Below are positions 8,517-17,255 of a stretch of 64,000 bases of DNA, piece after piece. A program made the translations under genes and the position numbers. The notes beneath the pieces are model-generated. The model had not been told where the DNA came from and made no database searches. It saw only the letters and a list, made by a program, of their open reading frames with translations. The DNA comes from Bacillota bacterium (GTDB taxonomy: Bacteria > Bacillota_A > Clostridia > Lachnospirales > Lachnospiraceae): positions 62,001-126,000 of the forward strand of contig JAEYMU010000025.1 of the NCBI GenBank assembly GCA_023407175.1, in the 5' to 3' direction. Position 1 is the stretch's first letter. The number at the start of each line of letters is the position of its first letter.

Positions 8517-8969
8517 ATGGATCAGATTGATAAACAAATTTTAAGCACGCTTCAGGAAAATGCCAGAGCACCGCTAAAGCAGCTTGCAGAGAAGGTATAT
8601 CTTTCCTCTCCCGCGGCAGCAGCCAGAATTGCAAGACTGGAGAAATCAGGAATTATTAAGGGTTACCATACAGACATCGATTGGCTGAAGCTGGGGTATC
8701 ACATTACGGCCTTTATTAACCTGGAGGTTGCACCTGTCCAGAAAAATGAATTTTATCCCTTCATCAAGGCTTGTCCCAATGTTATGGAATGCAATTGTGT
8801 AACTGGTAATTACTCCATGCTGATTAAGGTTTGTTTTCGCAGTACGATGGATTTGGATGCATTTATTGGAGATGTGCAAAGATTTGGTAAAACCAGCACC
8901 CAGATCGTTTTCTCAACGGCGGTGGAGCATCGGGGGCTTCAAATCCTGGAAAATGAAATTGATGAATGA
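8517..8969 (+). CDS. Lrp/AsnC-family transcriptional regulator
   Basis: The 150-residue protein starts with MDQIDKQILSTLQENARAP, the typical AsnC winged helix-turn-helix opening. A recognition-helix region (YLSSPAAAARIARLEKSGII) and a C-terminal RAM/AsnC ligand-binding domain (about residues 65-145) with the conserved VTGNYSMLIKV core follow. These proteins form dimers to octamers and usually sense amino acids. GGAGG precedes the ATG at 8517. It is divergent from the luxE-luxC pair and could regulate it, but this is inference. Confidence 0.9.
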   Translation: MDQIDKQILSTLQENARAPLKQLAEKVYLSSPAAAARIARLEKSGIIKGYHTDIDWLKLGYHITAFINLEVAPVQKNEFYPFIKACPNVMECNCVTGNYSMLIKVCFRSTMDLDAFIGDVQRFGKTSTQIVFSTAVEHRGLQILENEIDE

Positions 8970-8982
8970 ATTGAGGTTAATT

Positions 8983-9909
8983 ATGATACAGACAATAAAG
9001 CTAAACCTGGACGATACCGCACAGCTTGCAAATGCAGCCAAAGCCCTATCCTCTGAAACCAGGCTTGAGATTTTGCGGCATCTGAAATATAAGGATTTAA
9101 ACGTGAATGAAATTGCCGAGCTGCTTGATATTCCGGCTTCCTCCTCGGCAGCGCATGTCAAGGTGCTGGAGGAAGCAGGCATGATAAAGACAACGCTTCA
9201 GCCGGGAATCCGCGGCTCTATGAAGGTATGCCATATTATACTGGACAGTTTTTGTGTCGAGCTGACCACGGCAAAGAATCCAAAGCAGGATGTGGAGATC
9301 ATTCGAATGCCAATCGGTAATTACATTGATTACAGGATAGAGCCCACCTGCGGCATCGTCAGCAGCAAGGGTCCCATCGGACCGGAGGACGAGCCGCGCT
9401 GCTTTTATCTCCCGGAACGTGTGGATGCCCAGCTGCTCTGGCTTGGCCACGGCTATGTCGAGTACCGTTTTCCCACGAATTCACTGGCAACGAAGGAGGT
9501 AGAAAGCCTGGAGCTGTCCATGGAGCTATGCTCAGAAGACCATGAATTCAACATGGATTACCCCTCGGATATTACTCTCTGGGTGAACGGACTGGAGGCA
9601 GGAACCTGGAACTGCCCAAGTGATTTCGGAGGCCGCAGAGGCAAGTATAATCCGGACTGGTGGCCGGACAAGAATACCCAGTATGGAATGCTTAAAACCT
9701 GGAAAATAACTGAAAATGGCTGCTTTCTGGACGAGCTGGAAGCCTGTGGATACGGGCTTAAGGATTTTGATATTCACAGAAAGGATTATATCTCTGTGCG
9801 GGTCGGGATTAAGGAAGATGCCTGTCATAAGGGAGGGCTTAACTTGTTCGGAGAAAGCTTTGGAGATTATGCACAGAATATTGTAATGAAAATTGTATTT
9901 AAATCATAG
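8983..9909 (+). CDS. ArsR-type helix-turn-helix regulator with a large C-terminal domain
   Basis: The 308-residue protein has an N-terminal ArsR-like winged helix (residues about 10-85) with ALSSETRLEILRHL and a recognition helix around ASSSAAHVKVLEEAGM. The C-terminal 220 residues are rich in beta strand and aromatic residues (for example PDWWPDKNTQYGML) and look like a ligand-binding jelly-roll rather than a metal site. No ArsR metal-binding CxC box is seen. The ATG at 8983 has GAGG eight bases upstream and lies only 13 bases after the AsnC-type gene, so the two are probably co-transcribed. The galactose genes follow, making sugar sensing possible. Confidence 0.75.
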   Translation: MIQTIKLNLDDTAQLANAAKALSSETRLEILRHLKYKDLNVNEIAELLDIPASSSAAHVKVLEEAGMIKTTLQPGIRGSMKVCHIILDSFCVELTTAKNPKQDVEIIRMPIGNYIDYRIEPTCGIVSSKGPIGPEDEPRCFYLPERVDAQLLWLGHGYVEYRFPTNSLATKEVESLELSMELCSEDHEFNMDYPSDITLWVNGLEAGTWNCPSDFGGRRGKYNPDWWPDKNTQYGMLKTWKITENGCFLDELEACGYGLKDFDIHRKDYISVRVGIKEDACHKGGLNLFGESFGDYAQNIVMKIVFKS

Positions 9910-10115
9910 GAAAAACAATGATTTCCTCTTTACAAACCATGGAAAGAGGAGTATTATAAAACAAAACAAACAAAAAAAATGCAATAAAACAAAAATCATA
10001 GAATAAATAAAAGAAGAAATAATGCCCGGGTAATTGGAAGCACAATGTTCTGGACTGTAACACAGAATATTAAGGTTGCCAGGCACCGGAAAATGATGCG
10101 TATAAGGAGAAGGTC

Positions 10116-11282
10116 ATGAAAAAAGAATTGCTTCAGAAATTTGAAGAAATATTCGGGACAGAAGGAAGCTATCAGATCTATTTTGCCCCGGGCAGAGTTA
10201 ACCTGATTGGGGAGCATACGGATTATAACGGAGGACATGTGTTTCCCTGTGCACTCACTATAGGGACCTACGCCGTTGCAAGAAAAAGGGAGGATAAGTT
10301 CTTACGTTTTTATTCCATGAATTTTGAACAGCTCGGAGTAATTGAGTCCTCCATTGATGACCTTACGAAGAAGGCGGAGGATGACTGGGCCAATTATCCC
10401 AAGGGTGTTATCTGGGCGCTGCAACAGAAAGGGTACCGGATAGAAAGCGGCTTTGATCTCTTATACTACGGTAATATTCCAAACGGCTCCGGCTTATCCT
10501 CCTCCGCATCTCTTGAGGTATTGACCGGCTTTATTCTTAAGGAGCTTCTTGGACTTGAGGTAAGCCTGACACAGCTTGCCCTGTTTAGCCAGTTTGCCGA
10601 GAATAAGTTTATTGGCGTCAACTGCGGAATTATGGACCAGTTTGCCATTGCTATGAGCAAGAAAAATAATGCTATATTTCTGGATACTGCGGATTTATCC
10701 TATGAATATGCCCCCCTTGATCTGGGGGATGCCAAGCTTGTTATTCTGAATACGAATAAGAAGCGGGGGCTTGGCGATTCAAAATATAATGAGAGAAGAA
10801 GTGAATGTGAAACGGCACTTGCGGATTTACAAAAGGTTATGGAACTGGAGGCGCTTGGGGAGCTGACCGAAGAAGAATTTGAGGCTCACAAATCCGCCAT
10901 TCAAAATCCCATCCACGCAAAGCGTGCAAAGCATGCCGTATATGAAAACCGGAGAACTATAAAAGCAGTGGAGGCACTGAAAAGTAAGAACCTCGACTTA
11001 TTCGGAAGGCTGATGATTGCCTCCCATGAATCCCTGCGCTATGAATATGAGGTTACGGGAATTGAACTGGATACCATCGTGGAAGCGGCGCTTAAACAAG
11101 AGGGTGTCATCGGAGCCAGAATGACGGGAGCCGGGTTTGGAGGCTGCGGTGTCAGTATCGTAAAGGAAGGGGCAATTGAGGCATTTATCAGCAATGTAGG
11201 CAGAGAGTATACAGAGAAGATTGGCTATGAGCCTTCCTTCTATGTGGTTGAGACCGGCAGCGGCCCTGGTGTACTGTCCTAA
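10116..11282 (+). CDS. galK: galactokinase
   Basis: This 388-residue GHMP kinase phosphorylates galactose at C1, the first step of the Leloir pathway in the cytoplasm. The galactokinase signature GRVNLIGEHTDYNGG is at residues about 25-39, the ATP-binding loop GSGLSSSASLEVL near 126-138, and the third GHMP motif GAGFGGCG near 340. AAGGAGAAGG precedes the ATG. It is the first of three galactose genes; galE follows after a 200-base gap that contains a palindromic element. The 206 bases before it hold an A-rich stretch but no clear promoter. Confidence 0.97.
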   Translation: MKKELLQKFEEIFGTEGSYQIYFAPGRVNLIGEHTDYNGGHVFPCALTIGTYAVARKREDKFLRFYSMNFEQLGVIESSIDDLTKKAEDDWANYPKGVIWALQQKGYRIESGFDLLYYGNIPNGSGLSSSASLEVLTGFILKELLGLEVSLTQLALFSQFAENKFIGVNCGIMDQFAIAMSKKNNAIFLDTADLSYEYAPLDLGDAKLVILNTNKKRGLGDSKYNERRSECETALADLQKVMELEALGELTEEEFEAHKSAIQNPIHAKRAKHAVYENRRTIKAVEALKSKNLDLFGRLMIASHESLRYEYEVTGIELDTIVEAALKQEGVIGARMTGAGFGGCGVSIVKEGAIEAFISNVGREYTEKIGYEPSFYVVETGSGPGVLS

Positions 11283-11288
11283 CCATAA

Positions 11289-11408
11289 TTAGCCAAACAG
11301 CACTGCCTATTTTGCCATCCGCTGCGTCAGCTTCACTCCACGTAGCAACCGCTACGAGTCGTTCAGCTTCCTTGCGGAATAATAAAATATTCAGCACTGT
11401 TTGGCTAA
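11289..11408. mobile_element. MITE-like palindromic element B between galK and galE
   Basis: TTAGCCAAACAG at 11289-11300 is the exact reverse complement of CTGTTTGGCTAA at 11397-11408. Removing the flanking TA on both sides leaves 9-bp terminal repeats with a TA target duplication. Inside is a second hairpin, CGTAGC-aacc-GCTACG. No coding capacity. It begins six bases after the galK stop codon. Confidence 0.7.
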
Positions 11409-11481
11409 AGATGGTCGGAACAGCACACCGGTGCTGTGTAACTAATTGATATTTTGTTTTTATAGAAGGAGGAAATGACTT

Positions 11482-12471
11482 ATGACGATTTTAGTTTTAG
11501 GAGGTGCCGGTTATATCGGTTCCCATACTGTGTACGAACTGATTGATAAAGGGGAGGATGTGGTTATTGTTGATAACCTGGAGACCGGCTTCCTGCAAGC
11601 CGTACATCCGAAGGCACGTTTCTATCAGGGGGATATTCGAAACCGAAGCTTCCTTGACAGTGTATTTGACAAGGAGAAAATTGATGCGGTCATCCATTTT
11701 GCAGCAAATTCCCTGGTCGGAGAGAGCATGGTCAACCCTTTAAAATATTATGACAATAATGTAGGCGGAACAAAAGTGTTGCTGGAAGCCATGGTTGCCC
11801 ATAAGGTGGATAAAATCGTATTCTCCTCCACAGCTGCAACCTACGGTGAACCGGAGCGTGTACCGATTCTTGAAACGGACAGGACAGTTCCTACCAATAC
11901 CTATGGTGAGACCAAATTATCCATGGAAAAGATGTTTTACTGGACTGAGAAGGCCCATGGCCTTACGTTTGTATCCCTGCGTTATTTTAATGCCTGCGGA
12001 GCCCATAAGAGCGGTGAAATCGGGGAAGCTCACAACCCTGAATCACATTTGATTCCGCTGATTCTCCAGGTTCCGAACAAGCAGAGGGACGCAATTAAAA
12101 TCTTTGGTGATGATTACGATACGAAGGACGGTACCTGCGTAAGAGATTATATCCATGTTACGGATCTGGCACAGGCTCATATTCTGGCTGTGGATTACCT
12201 GGCGAAGGGCAATCCCAGCAATATTTTCAATCTTGGCAACGGAATTGGCTTTACGGTGAAGGAGGTAATTGATGCCGCCCGTAAGGTAACCGGTGATCCG
12301 ATCAAGGCAGAGCTTGCACCAAGACGTGCCGGTGATCCGGCGGTATTAATCGCTTCGAGCGAAAAGGCGAAAACAGTACTGGGCTGGAAGCCGGAGCATG
12401 CCGACCTGAATGAGATTATTGCTTCCGCCTGGAATTGGCATAAAAATCATCCGAATGGCTATAACGCTTAG
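11482..12471 (+). CDS. galE: UDP-glucose 4-epimerase
   Basis: A 329-residue short-chain dehydrogenase-fold enzyme that interconverts UDP-galactose and UDP-glucose with bound NAD. The Rossmann motif GGAGYIGSH is at residues 7-15. The catalytic Ser-Thr region (FSSTAATYGEP) and the YGETK pair (Tyr-x-x-x-Lys) are present, as is NACGAH and the late CVRDYIHVTDLA motif. AGGAGG lies nine bases before the ATG. It is the middle gene of the galK-galE-galT series. Confidence 0.97.
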   Translation: MTILVLGGAGYIGSHTVYELIDKGEDVVIVDNLETGFLQAVHPKARFYQGDIRNRSFLDSVFDKEKIDAVIHFAANSLVGESMVNPLKYYDNNVGGTKVLLEAMVAHKVDKIVFSSTAATYGEPERVPILETDRTVPTNTYGETKLSMEKMFYWTEKAHGLTFVSLRYFNACGAHKSGEIGEAHNPESHLIPLILQVPNKQRDAIKIFGDDYDTKDGTCVRDYIHVTDLAQAHILAVDYLAKGNPSNIFNLGNGIGFTVKEVIDAARKVTGDPIKAELAPRRAGDPAVLIASSEKAKTVLGWKPEHADLNEIIASAWNWHKNHPNGYNA

Positions 12472-12525
12472 CAGGCTTGTGTCTACCTTGCAAACATAAA
12501 CTTGAGATACGCAGGAATGGGGTTA

Positions 12526-12586
12526 AGTTTGAAAGTGCCTTTCAAACTATTTATTGGTGCATATCACAAGCAGAACTGTGATATGC
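12526..12586. repeat. bipartite double-hairpin repeat, galT copy
   Basis: Two perfect hairpins lie in tandem: AGTTTGAAAG/CTTTCAAACT (12526-12548) and GCATATCACA/TGTGATATGC (12559-12586), joined by ATTTATTGGT. The element ends 14 bases before the galT ATG, and the ribosome-binding sequence GGAAGGGTGTAACT follows at once. The same two-hairpin architecture with the shared ATTTATT linker and GGGTGTAA tail occurs at 27957-28022 in front of the blaR1-like gene. Confidence 0.75.
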
Positions 12587-12600
12587 GGAAGGGTGTAACT

Positions 12601-14118
12601 ATGATTTACGACTTGATAAACAAACTGGTGCATTATGCAGAGGTTACGGGACTGGTGGAAGCCTCGGATAAGGACTATGCGATAAACCGGCTGCTGGAAC
12701 TATTTCAGCTGGAGGAATATAGATCCCCGGAGGATGGAGACGGACAGAAAGAGGATACCGGTGAGGCAGATGATCTGGAGGAGCTTCTTGGGGAAATGCT
12801 GGATTACGCTTTTGCACAGGGAATTCTTAAGGAAAACAGCATCGCTTACCGTGACCTGTTTGATACAAGGATTATGGGACTTCTGGTTCCCCCTCCAAGT
12901 AAGGTGATTGAAAGCTTTCATAGCCGGTATGTGCGGTCTCCCAGGGAGGCAACAGAGTTTTACTATAAATTCAGCCAGGATACCGATTATATCAGAAGGT
13001 ATCGGATTATTAAGGATATCAGGTGGACTACACAAACACCTTACGGCGCTATTGATATCACAATCAACCTCTCAAAGCCTGAGAAGGACCCGAAGGCGAT
13101 TGCGGCAGCAAGGCTGGCAAAGCAAAGCGGTTATCCGAAATGCCTGCTTTGTAAGGAGAATGTCGGATATGCGGGCAGACCCGACCATCCGGCAAGGCAA
13201 AATCACCGGATAATACCCATCACCCTCCAGGGACAGGAATGGGGCTTGCAGTATTCGCCCTATGTATATTATAACGAGCATTGCATTGTGTTTAATAATA
13301 AGCATATTCCAATGCAGATTGATGGGGCGGCTTTTCTTAAGATGCTTGATTTTGTAAAGCAATTTCCCCACTATTTCATCGGCTCCAATGCAGATTTGCC
13401 GATTGTGGGAGGCTCCATATTAAGCCATGAACATTTTCAGGGCGGCAATTATGAATTTGCGATGGCAAAGGCCCCGGTGGAGCGCAGCTTTACGCCGGCC
13501 GGCTTTGAGGATGTGGAGGCAGGAGTTGTAAGCTGGCCCATGTCCGTTATAAGATTGCGTTCAAAATCAGATGTCCGGTTAGCTGGGCTGGCAGAGGTTA
13601 TTCTGAATAAATGGCGTGCTTATACTGATTCGCAGGCGGGCATTTACGCAGAGACGGAGGGAGAACCGCACAATACGATTACTCCGGTTGCACGAATCAG
13701 GGAAGGCTGCTACGAGCTGGATCTGGTGCTTCGCAATAATCTGACGACAAAGGAATATCCCCTGGGAGTATTCCATCCCCACGGCGAGCTGCATCACATC
13801 AAGAAGGAGAATATCGGCGTAATCGAGGTTATGGGGCTTGCAATTCTTCCGGCAAGACTTAGGGAGGAAATGGAGCTTCTAAAGGAATATATCCTGGAAG
13901 GGCGTAATCCCCGTGAGCATGAGCTGTTGGCAAAGCATGCGGACTGGGCGGAGGAATTTATACCGTCCTACCCGAGGCTTACCGCAGAAAATATAGACAG
14001 GATTTTTCAGGATGAGATTGGTAAAGTATTTCTTAATGTGTTGGAGCATGCCGGCGTATATAAAAGAACACCTGCGGGGCAGGCGGCCTTTGACCGTTTC
14101 ATCAATACAGTAAAGTAG
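12601..14118 (+). CDS. galT: UTP-hexose-1-phosphate uridylyltransferase, class II
   Basis: The 505-residue enzyme exchanges UMP between UDP-glucose and galactose 1-phosphate. Its length and the SILSHEHFQGG motif (around residue 280) mark the class II GalT found in Firmicutes, not the shorter class I enzyme with HPH. The start at 12601 is supported by GGAAGGG; the open frame continues upstream through a repeat element and was not extended. Its stop codon is TAG, of which the TA is the target duplication and the G is the first base of MITE A copy 2. The original stop codon was therefore altered or replaced by the insertion. Confidence 0.95.
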   Translation: MIYDLINKLVHYAEVTGLVEASDKDYAINRLLELFQLEEYRSPEDGDGQKEDTGEADDLEELLGEMLDYAFAQGILKENSIAYRDLFDTRIMGLLVPPPSKVIESFHSRYVRSPREATEFYYKFSQDTDYIRRYRIIKDIRWTTQTPYGAIDITINLSKPEKDPKAIAAARLAKQSGYPKCLLCKENVGYAGRPDHPARQNHRIIPITLQGQEWGLQYSPYVYYNEHCIVFNNKHIPMQIDGAAFLKMLDFVKQFPHYFIGSNADLPIVGGSILSHEHFQGGNYEFAMAKAPVERSFTPAGFEDVEAGVVSWPMSVIRLRSKSDVRLAGLAEVILNKWRAYTDSQAGIYAETEGEPHNTITPVARIREGCYELDLVLRNNLTTKEYPLGVFHPHGELHHIKKENIGVIEVMGLAILPARLREEMELLKEYILEGRNPREHELLAKHADWAEEFIPSYPRLTAENIDRIFQDEIGKVFLNVLEHAGVYKRTPAGQAAFDRFINTVK

Positions 14119-14264
14119 GTAATTGCGAAACAATATAAGCCACTAAGTTTTCTGAACAACAGATACAAATTTCTCCGCTCCAACGCTCCTTCCGCTTAAC
14201 TTCCGTTTCGAAATTGTATCTGTTGTTCGAAAAACTATTAACTTTTGCGAGTTTCGCAATTACC
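14118..14264. mobile_element. MITE family A, copy 2 (147 bp, perfect 14-bp terminal repeats)
   Basis: The element starts with GGTAATTGCGAAAC and ends with its exact reverse complement. TA flanks both ends (14116-14117 and 14265-14266). Its two halves pair almost throughout, so the DNA or RNA could fold into one long hairpin. It is inverted relative to copy 1 at 8121-8268 and agrees with it at roughly nine positions in ten by eye. The insertion lies at the last codon of galT. Confidence 0.9.
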
Positions 14265-14299
14265 TAATACAGTAATGATAAGAAAGGAAGACTTTACCC

Positions 14300-14803
14300 A
14301 TGAAGAATGTTATATTGATCGGAATGCCGGGCGCAGGAAAAAGTACAATCGGGGTAATTCTGGCTAAGGTTCTCGGCTATAGTTTCATAGATTCAGACCT
14401 ACTCATTCAGGAAAAGGAAAAATGCCTGCTAAAGGATATCATAGAGAAAGAGGGGCTGGAGGGCTTGATTGCTGTCGAGGAACAGGTCAATACGGACATA
14501 AATACGGAAAACGCTGTAATTGCCACCGGCGGCAGCGTAATCTACGGACCAAGGGCGATGGAGCACCTGCGCAGTATCGGCGTTGTTGTCTATATTCGCT
14601 TAAGCTATGAAACCATAGAAAACCGTCTGGGAAATATCGGACAAAGGGGAGTGGTACTGCGTAAGGGACAAACCTTAAAATCTCTATATGAGGAACGCTG
14701 CCCCCTTTATGAACGCTACGCCCATGTTATTGTGGACGGGGAAGGTCTTGGCATGGAGGAATTGATGGAGCGAATTGCACAGAGCCTTCCTCCTTTGGCT
14801 TAA
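14300..14803 (+). CDS. shikimate kinase-like protein
   Basis: The 167-residue P-loop kinase has GMPGAGKST at residues 8-16, the FIDSDLLI aspartate near residue 33, ATGGSVIYG near residue 75 and the late RCPLYERYA arginine. These are shikimate kinase landmarks. However, the conserved FR of the substrate site (normally GxxGFR) reads GLEGLIAVEE here, so the arginine that binds the shikimate carboxylate is missing. It may be a paralog with another small substrate. GAAAGGAAG precedes the ATG. It converges with the minus-strand metallo-beta-lactamase gene and overlaps it by four bases. Confidence 0.7.
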   Translation: MKNVILIGMPGAGKSTIGVILAKVLGYSFIDSDLLIQEKEKCLLKDIIEKEGLEGLIAVEEQVNTDINTENAVIATGGSVIYGPRAMEHLRSIGVVVYIRLSYETIENRLGNIGQRGVVLRKGQTLKSLYEERCPLYERYAHVIVDGEGLGMEELMERIAQSLPPLA

Positions 14804-15714
14804 TTTCCTGCCAGCTCCTCCTGTGTGGGCTGATAAGGCTGTGTGCTGACGGATATATGCTGGCCGTCGGAGGTAAACTGGATGGTACCCTGCTTATCCG
14901 TCCGATATATGGCGATGTTATGGTCAAGCATGGCCTGCAAAATGGAGCTGTCCGGATGGCCATACTCATTATCTGCTCCCACACTGATTACACCGTAGAC
15001 CGGACTGACCGCACTAAGAAAATCCTCACAGCTGGAATAGGCGGAGCCATGGTGTCCGATCTTTAAGACATCGGCAGAAATCTCAACCCCGCTTTCTATC
15101 ATTTCTTTCTCGGAGAGGGCTTCCGCATCTCCGGTAAAAAGAAAGGTATTGCTGCCATAGGTCAGCCGGATACATATACTATAATTGTTCAGGTCTTCAT
15201 ACTCTGCGGAGCAGGGGGCCAGAACAGTAAAGGAGGCCGCGCCGAGGGTGAAGCTGTCACCGGCGCTTACCTCCGTTTTTTTTATATTCTTTTCCTGTAT
15301 TACGGTAAGTACGTCCTCATAGGTTTTGGTATCATAGTCAACCTTGGGTAATAGCACCTGTTCTACAGGGATGGCTTCAAGTACGGTATCCATTCCTCCG
15401 ATGTGGTCGCTGTGTGGGTGTGTACCTATGACGTAATCCAGGTCCGTAATATTCTCGGACTTTAAATAATTCAGTACAACCTCGCCCTCCGAATTCTCTC
15501 CCGCGTCAATCAGCATATCTTCCCCATTTTCCTCGATCAGGATAGAATCTCCCTGCCCGACATCGATAAAATGTACCTCCAGAATATCCTTTAAGGCAGA
15601 GGTTTCTGTTGGAGCCTCCGATCTGGAGCCGCAACGGTTGTAAACCGTAACGGACAGGGCAAGGAGTAGGAAAATTGTAATTCGCAGAATAAGCTGTTTT
15701 GATTTTTTGTTCAT
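14800..15714 (-). CDS. metallo-beta-lactamase-fold hydrolase, ComEC-C-terminal type, membrane anchored
   Basis: The 304-residue protein starts with a signal or anchor segment (residues about 9-26, ending YNRCGS). The hydrolase domain follows: FIDVGQGDSILIEENGEDMLIDAG, the metal-binding GTHPHSDHIGG (HxHxDH) near residue 98, TGDAE and IGHHGS. This is the domain found at the C-terminus of the DNA-uptake protein ComEC and in stand-alone secreted hydrolases. The substrate is unknown; a nucleic acid or cyclic nucleotide role is only family-level inference. The Cys near the end of the hydrophobic segment is not in a strict lipobox. Confidence 0.85.
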   Translation of the reverse strand: MNKKSKQLILRITIFLLLALSVTVYNRCGSRSEAPTETSALKDILEVHFIDVGQGDSILIEENGEDMLIDAGENSEGEVVLNYLKSENITDLDYVIGTHPHSDHIGGMDTVLEAIPVEQVLLPKVDYDTKTYEDVLTVIQEKNIKKTEVSAGDSFTLGAASFTVLAPCSAEYEDLNNYSICIRLTYGSNTFLFTGDAEALSEKEMIESGVEISADVLKIGHHGSAYSSCEDFLSAVSPVYGVISVGADNEYGHPDSSILQAMLDHNIAIYRTDKQGTIQFTSDGQHISVSTQPYQPTQEELAGN

Positions 15715-15749
15715 AGCGCCTCGCTTTTTGATTTTTATTTATGCCGGGT

Positions 15750-15814
15750 TAATTGCGATCATTAAAATCTATGCTGATATTTCCTGATATGTAACGTCAA
15801 AATGACCGCAATTA
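15750..15814. repeat. 65-bp inverted repeat element
   Basis: TAATTGCGATCATT and AATGACCGCAATTA are complementary at 13 of 14 positions and enclose 37 bases. The outer TAATTGCG resembles the MITE A terminus (GGTAATTGCG). It lies in the 308-base gap between two divergent genes; apart from this and the promoter at 15935 nothing else was recognised there. Confidence 0.5.
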
Positions 15815-15934
15815 TATAGTATTATATGGGAGGCTGGATATTTTTACAATCAATAATCAATTCATATCCGTGACAAACACAGGAGTATTTGGCATCCTTC
15901 TTTATAGAAAATCGTGAAGAATAGCCGCTTTCTC

Positions 15935-15963
15935 TTGTTGAAGAATAAATTTTGGGATATAAT
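15935..15963 (+). promoter_or_regulatory. promoter upstream of thpR
   Basis: TTGTTG (15935-15940) and TATAAT (15958-15963) with 17-base spacing, 60 bases before the thpR start. A good sigma-A-like match. Confidence 0.6.
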
Positions 15964-16022
15964 CGGAATATGCAGCGTAAACTGAGTGAATTTAATGGAA
16001 GGGCATATTAGGTAATGATAAT

Positions 16023-16574
16023 ATGAGACTTTTTACAGCGGTTTTATTTGAGGAAGAGAAGAAGGATATACTTTATCATTCGGTAGAGAGGCTTCGTAAA
16101 TCAGCACGGGGAACCTTTACAGCACGGGAAAATCTGCATCTGACCGTGAATTTTATCGGAGAAACGGACCGTCTTAAGGAGATCAGGCAGGCAATGCAGA
16201 ATGCGGTGCAGCAGGCTGGAGCAGCAGAATTTGAGCTGTCCATAGGAGGAACAGGGAAATTTACGCGCAGGGAGGGCGATATCTGGTGGCTTGGTGTCGA
16301 TCGGGAAGAAACGCTCTGGCGGCTTCAAGGTGAGATGGCGAAGGAGCTTAAGACGGCAGGCTTTCCGGGCATTGATGACAGGGAATACCGGCCGCACCTG
16401 ACGCTGGGGCGCAGAGTTGTTACAGACCGCGGTTTTTCCCAAAAGGAATTTGAAGCACAGATTGCCCCGGTGCAGGTAAGGGTCACGAAAATCAGCCTGA
16501 TGAAATCAGAGCAGCCACAGGAGAAATTGATATACACGGAGATTTACAGTGTCAATTTTAATAATTCCAAGTAA
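16023..16574 (+). CDS. thpR: RNA 2',3'-cyclic phosphodiesterase
   Basis: The 183-residue protein belongs to the 2H phosphoesterase family (LigT/ThpR) and opens 2',3'-cyclic phosphates at RNA ends. Both HxTx motifs are present: HLTV at residues 39-42 and HLTL at 125-128, with the expected spacing. The N-terminal MRLFTAVLF is typical. No classical Shine-Dalgarno sequence is seen; the region before the ATG reads GGTAATGATAAT, so the start is slightly uncertain, but the conserved N-terminus supports it. Confidence 0.9.
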   Translation: MRLFTAVLFEEEKKDILYHSVERLRKSARGTFTARENLHLTVNFIGETDRLKEIRQAMQNAVQQAGAAEFELSIGGTGKFTRREGDIWWLGVDREETLWRLQGEMAKELKTAGFPGIDDREYRPHLTLGRRVVTDRGFSQKEFEAQIAPVQVRVTKISLMKSEQPQEKLIYTEIYSVNFNNSK

Positions 16575-16755
16575 TTTGATCAGCGCCGCAGGAATGAAAA
16601 GCTATGCAGCCACAATAATAAGTATCATAATCGGCGCAAATTTAAATAGGATATAATAAGCAGTACAATTAGCTGTTATAAGAGGTGGTTCGATAAAAAA
16701 AGCAAATAATGAATAAACTTTTTATGAGCTGTCTGATAGCGGCATGGAGGTTATA

Positions 16756-17208
16756 ATGAGGATTTTAGTGGATGCGGATGCCTGTCCAGTGAAGGAAATT
16801 ATTGAAGCAATTGCAATAAAGCTACAGCTTCCGGTTATTATGTTCATCGATACAAGCCATATCCTGTCTTCTGAGTACTGTGAGATTGTTTCGGTCAGCA
16901 AAGCCCCGGATGCAGTTGATTTTGCATTGATTAACCGTACGGCAAGAGGTGATGTTGTTGTAACCCAGGATTATGGTGTGGCTGCCATGGCGCTCGGGAA
17001 AGGGGCCTATGCCATTCATCCCGGAGGAAAGGTTTATACGGAAAGTAATATTGATGTCATGCTGATGGAGCGGGATATTGCCAAGAAGTGCCGAAGGGCG
17101 GGGGAACGCGTCAAGGGACACAGTAAGAAAAGAACCTCCGAGGATGATATCCGGTTTGCGGTAGCTTTTGAGAAGCTTTGCGAAAAGGCACAGGCCGGGA
17201 CAAACTAA
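16756..17208 (+). CDS. UPF0178 (YaiI/YqxD, DUF188) family protein
   Basis: The 150-residue protein begins MRILVDADACPVKEII, the near-invariant N-terminus of the DUF188 family, which has a PIN-like fold. VTQDYGVAAMAL and a late basic stretch with SKKRTSEDD are also typical. The biochemical activity of the family is not established. GGAGG five bases before the ATG at 16756 fixes the start. It lies directly in front of the ABC exporter genes with 47 bases between. Confidence 0.9.
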   Translation: MRILVDADACPVKEIIEAIAIKLQLPVIMFIDTSHILSSEYCEIVSVSKAPDAVDFALINRTARGDVVVTQDYGVAAMALGKGAYAIHPGGKVYTESNIDVMLMERDIAKKCRRAGERVKGHSKKRTSEDDIRFAVAFEKLCEKAQAGTN

Positions 17209-17255
17209 TTTTAGAGACACTTAAAGCAGGTGCAAACAGAAGAGGGATTGGTAAT

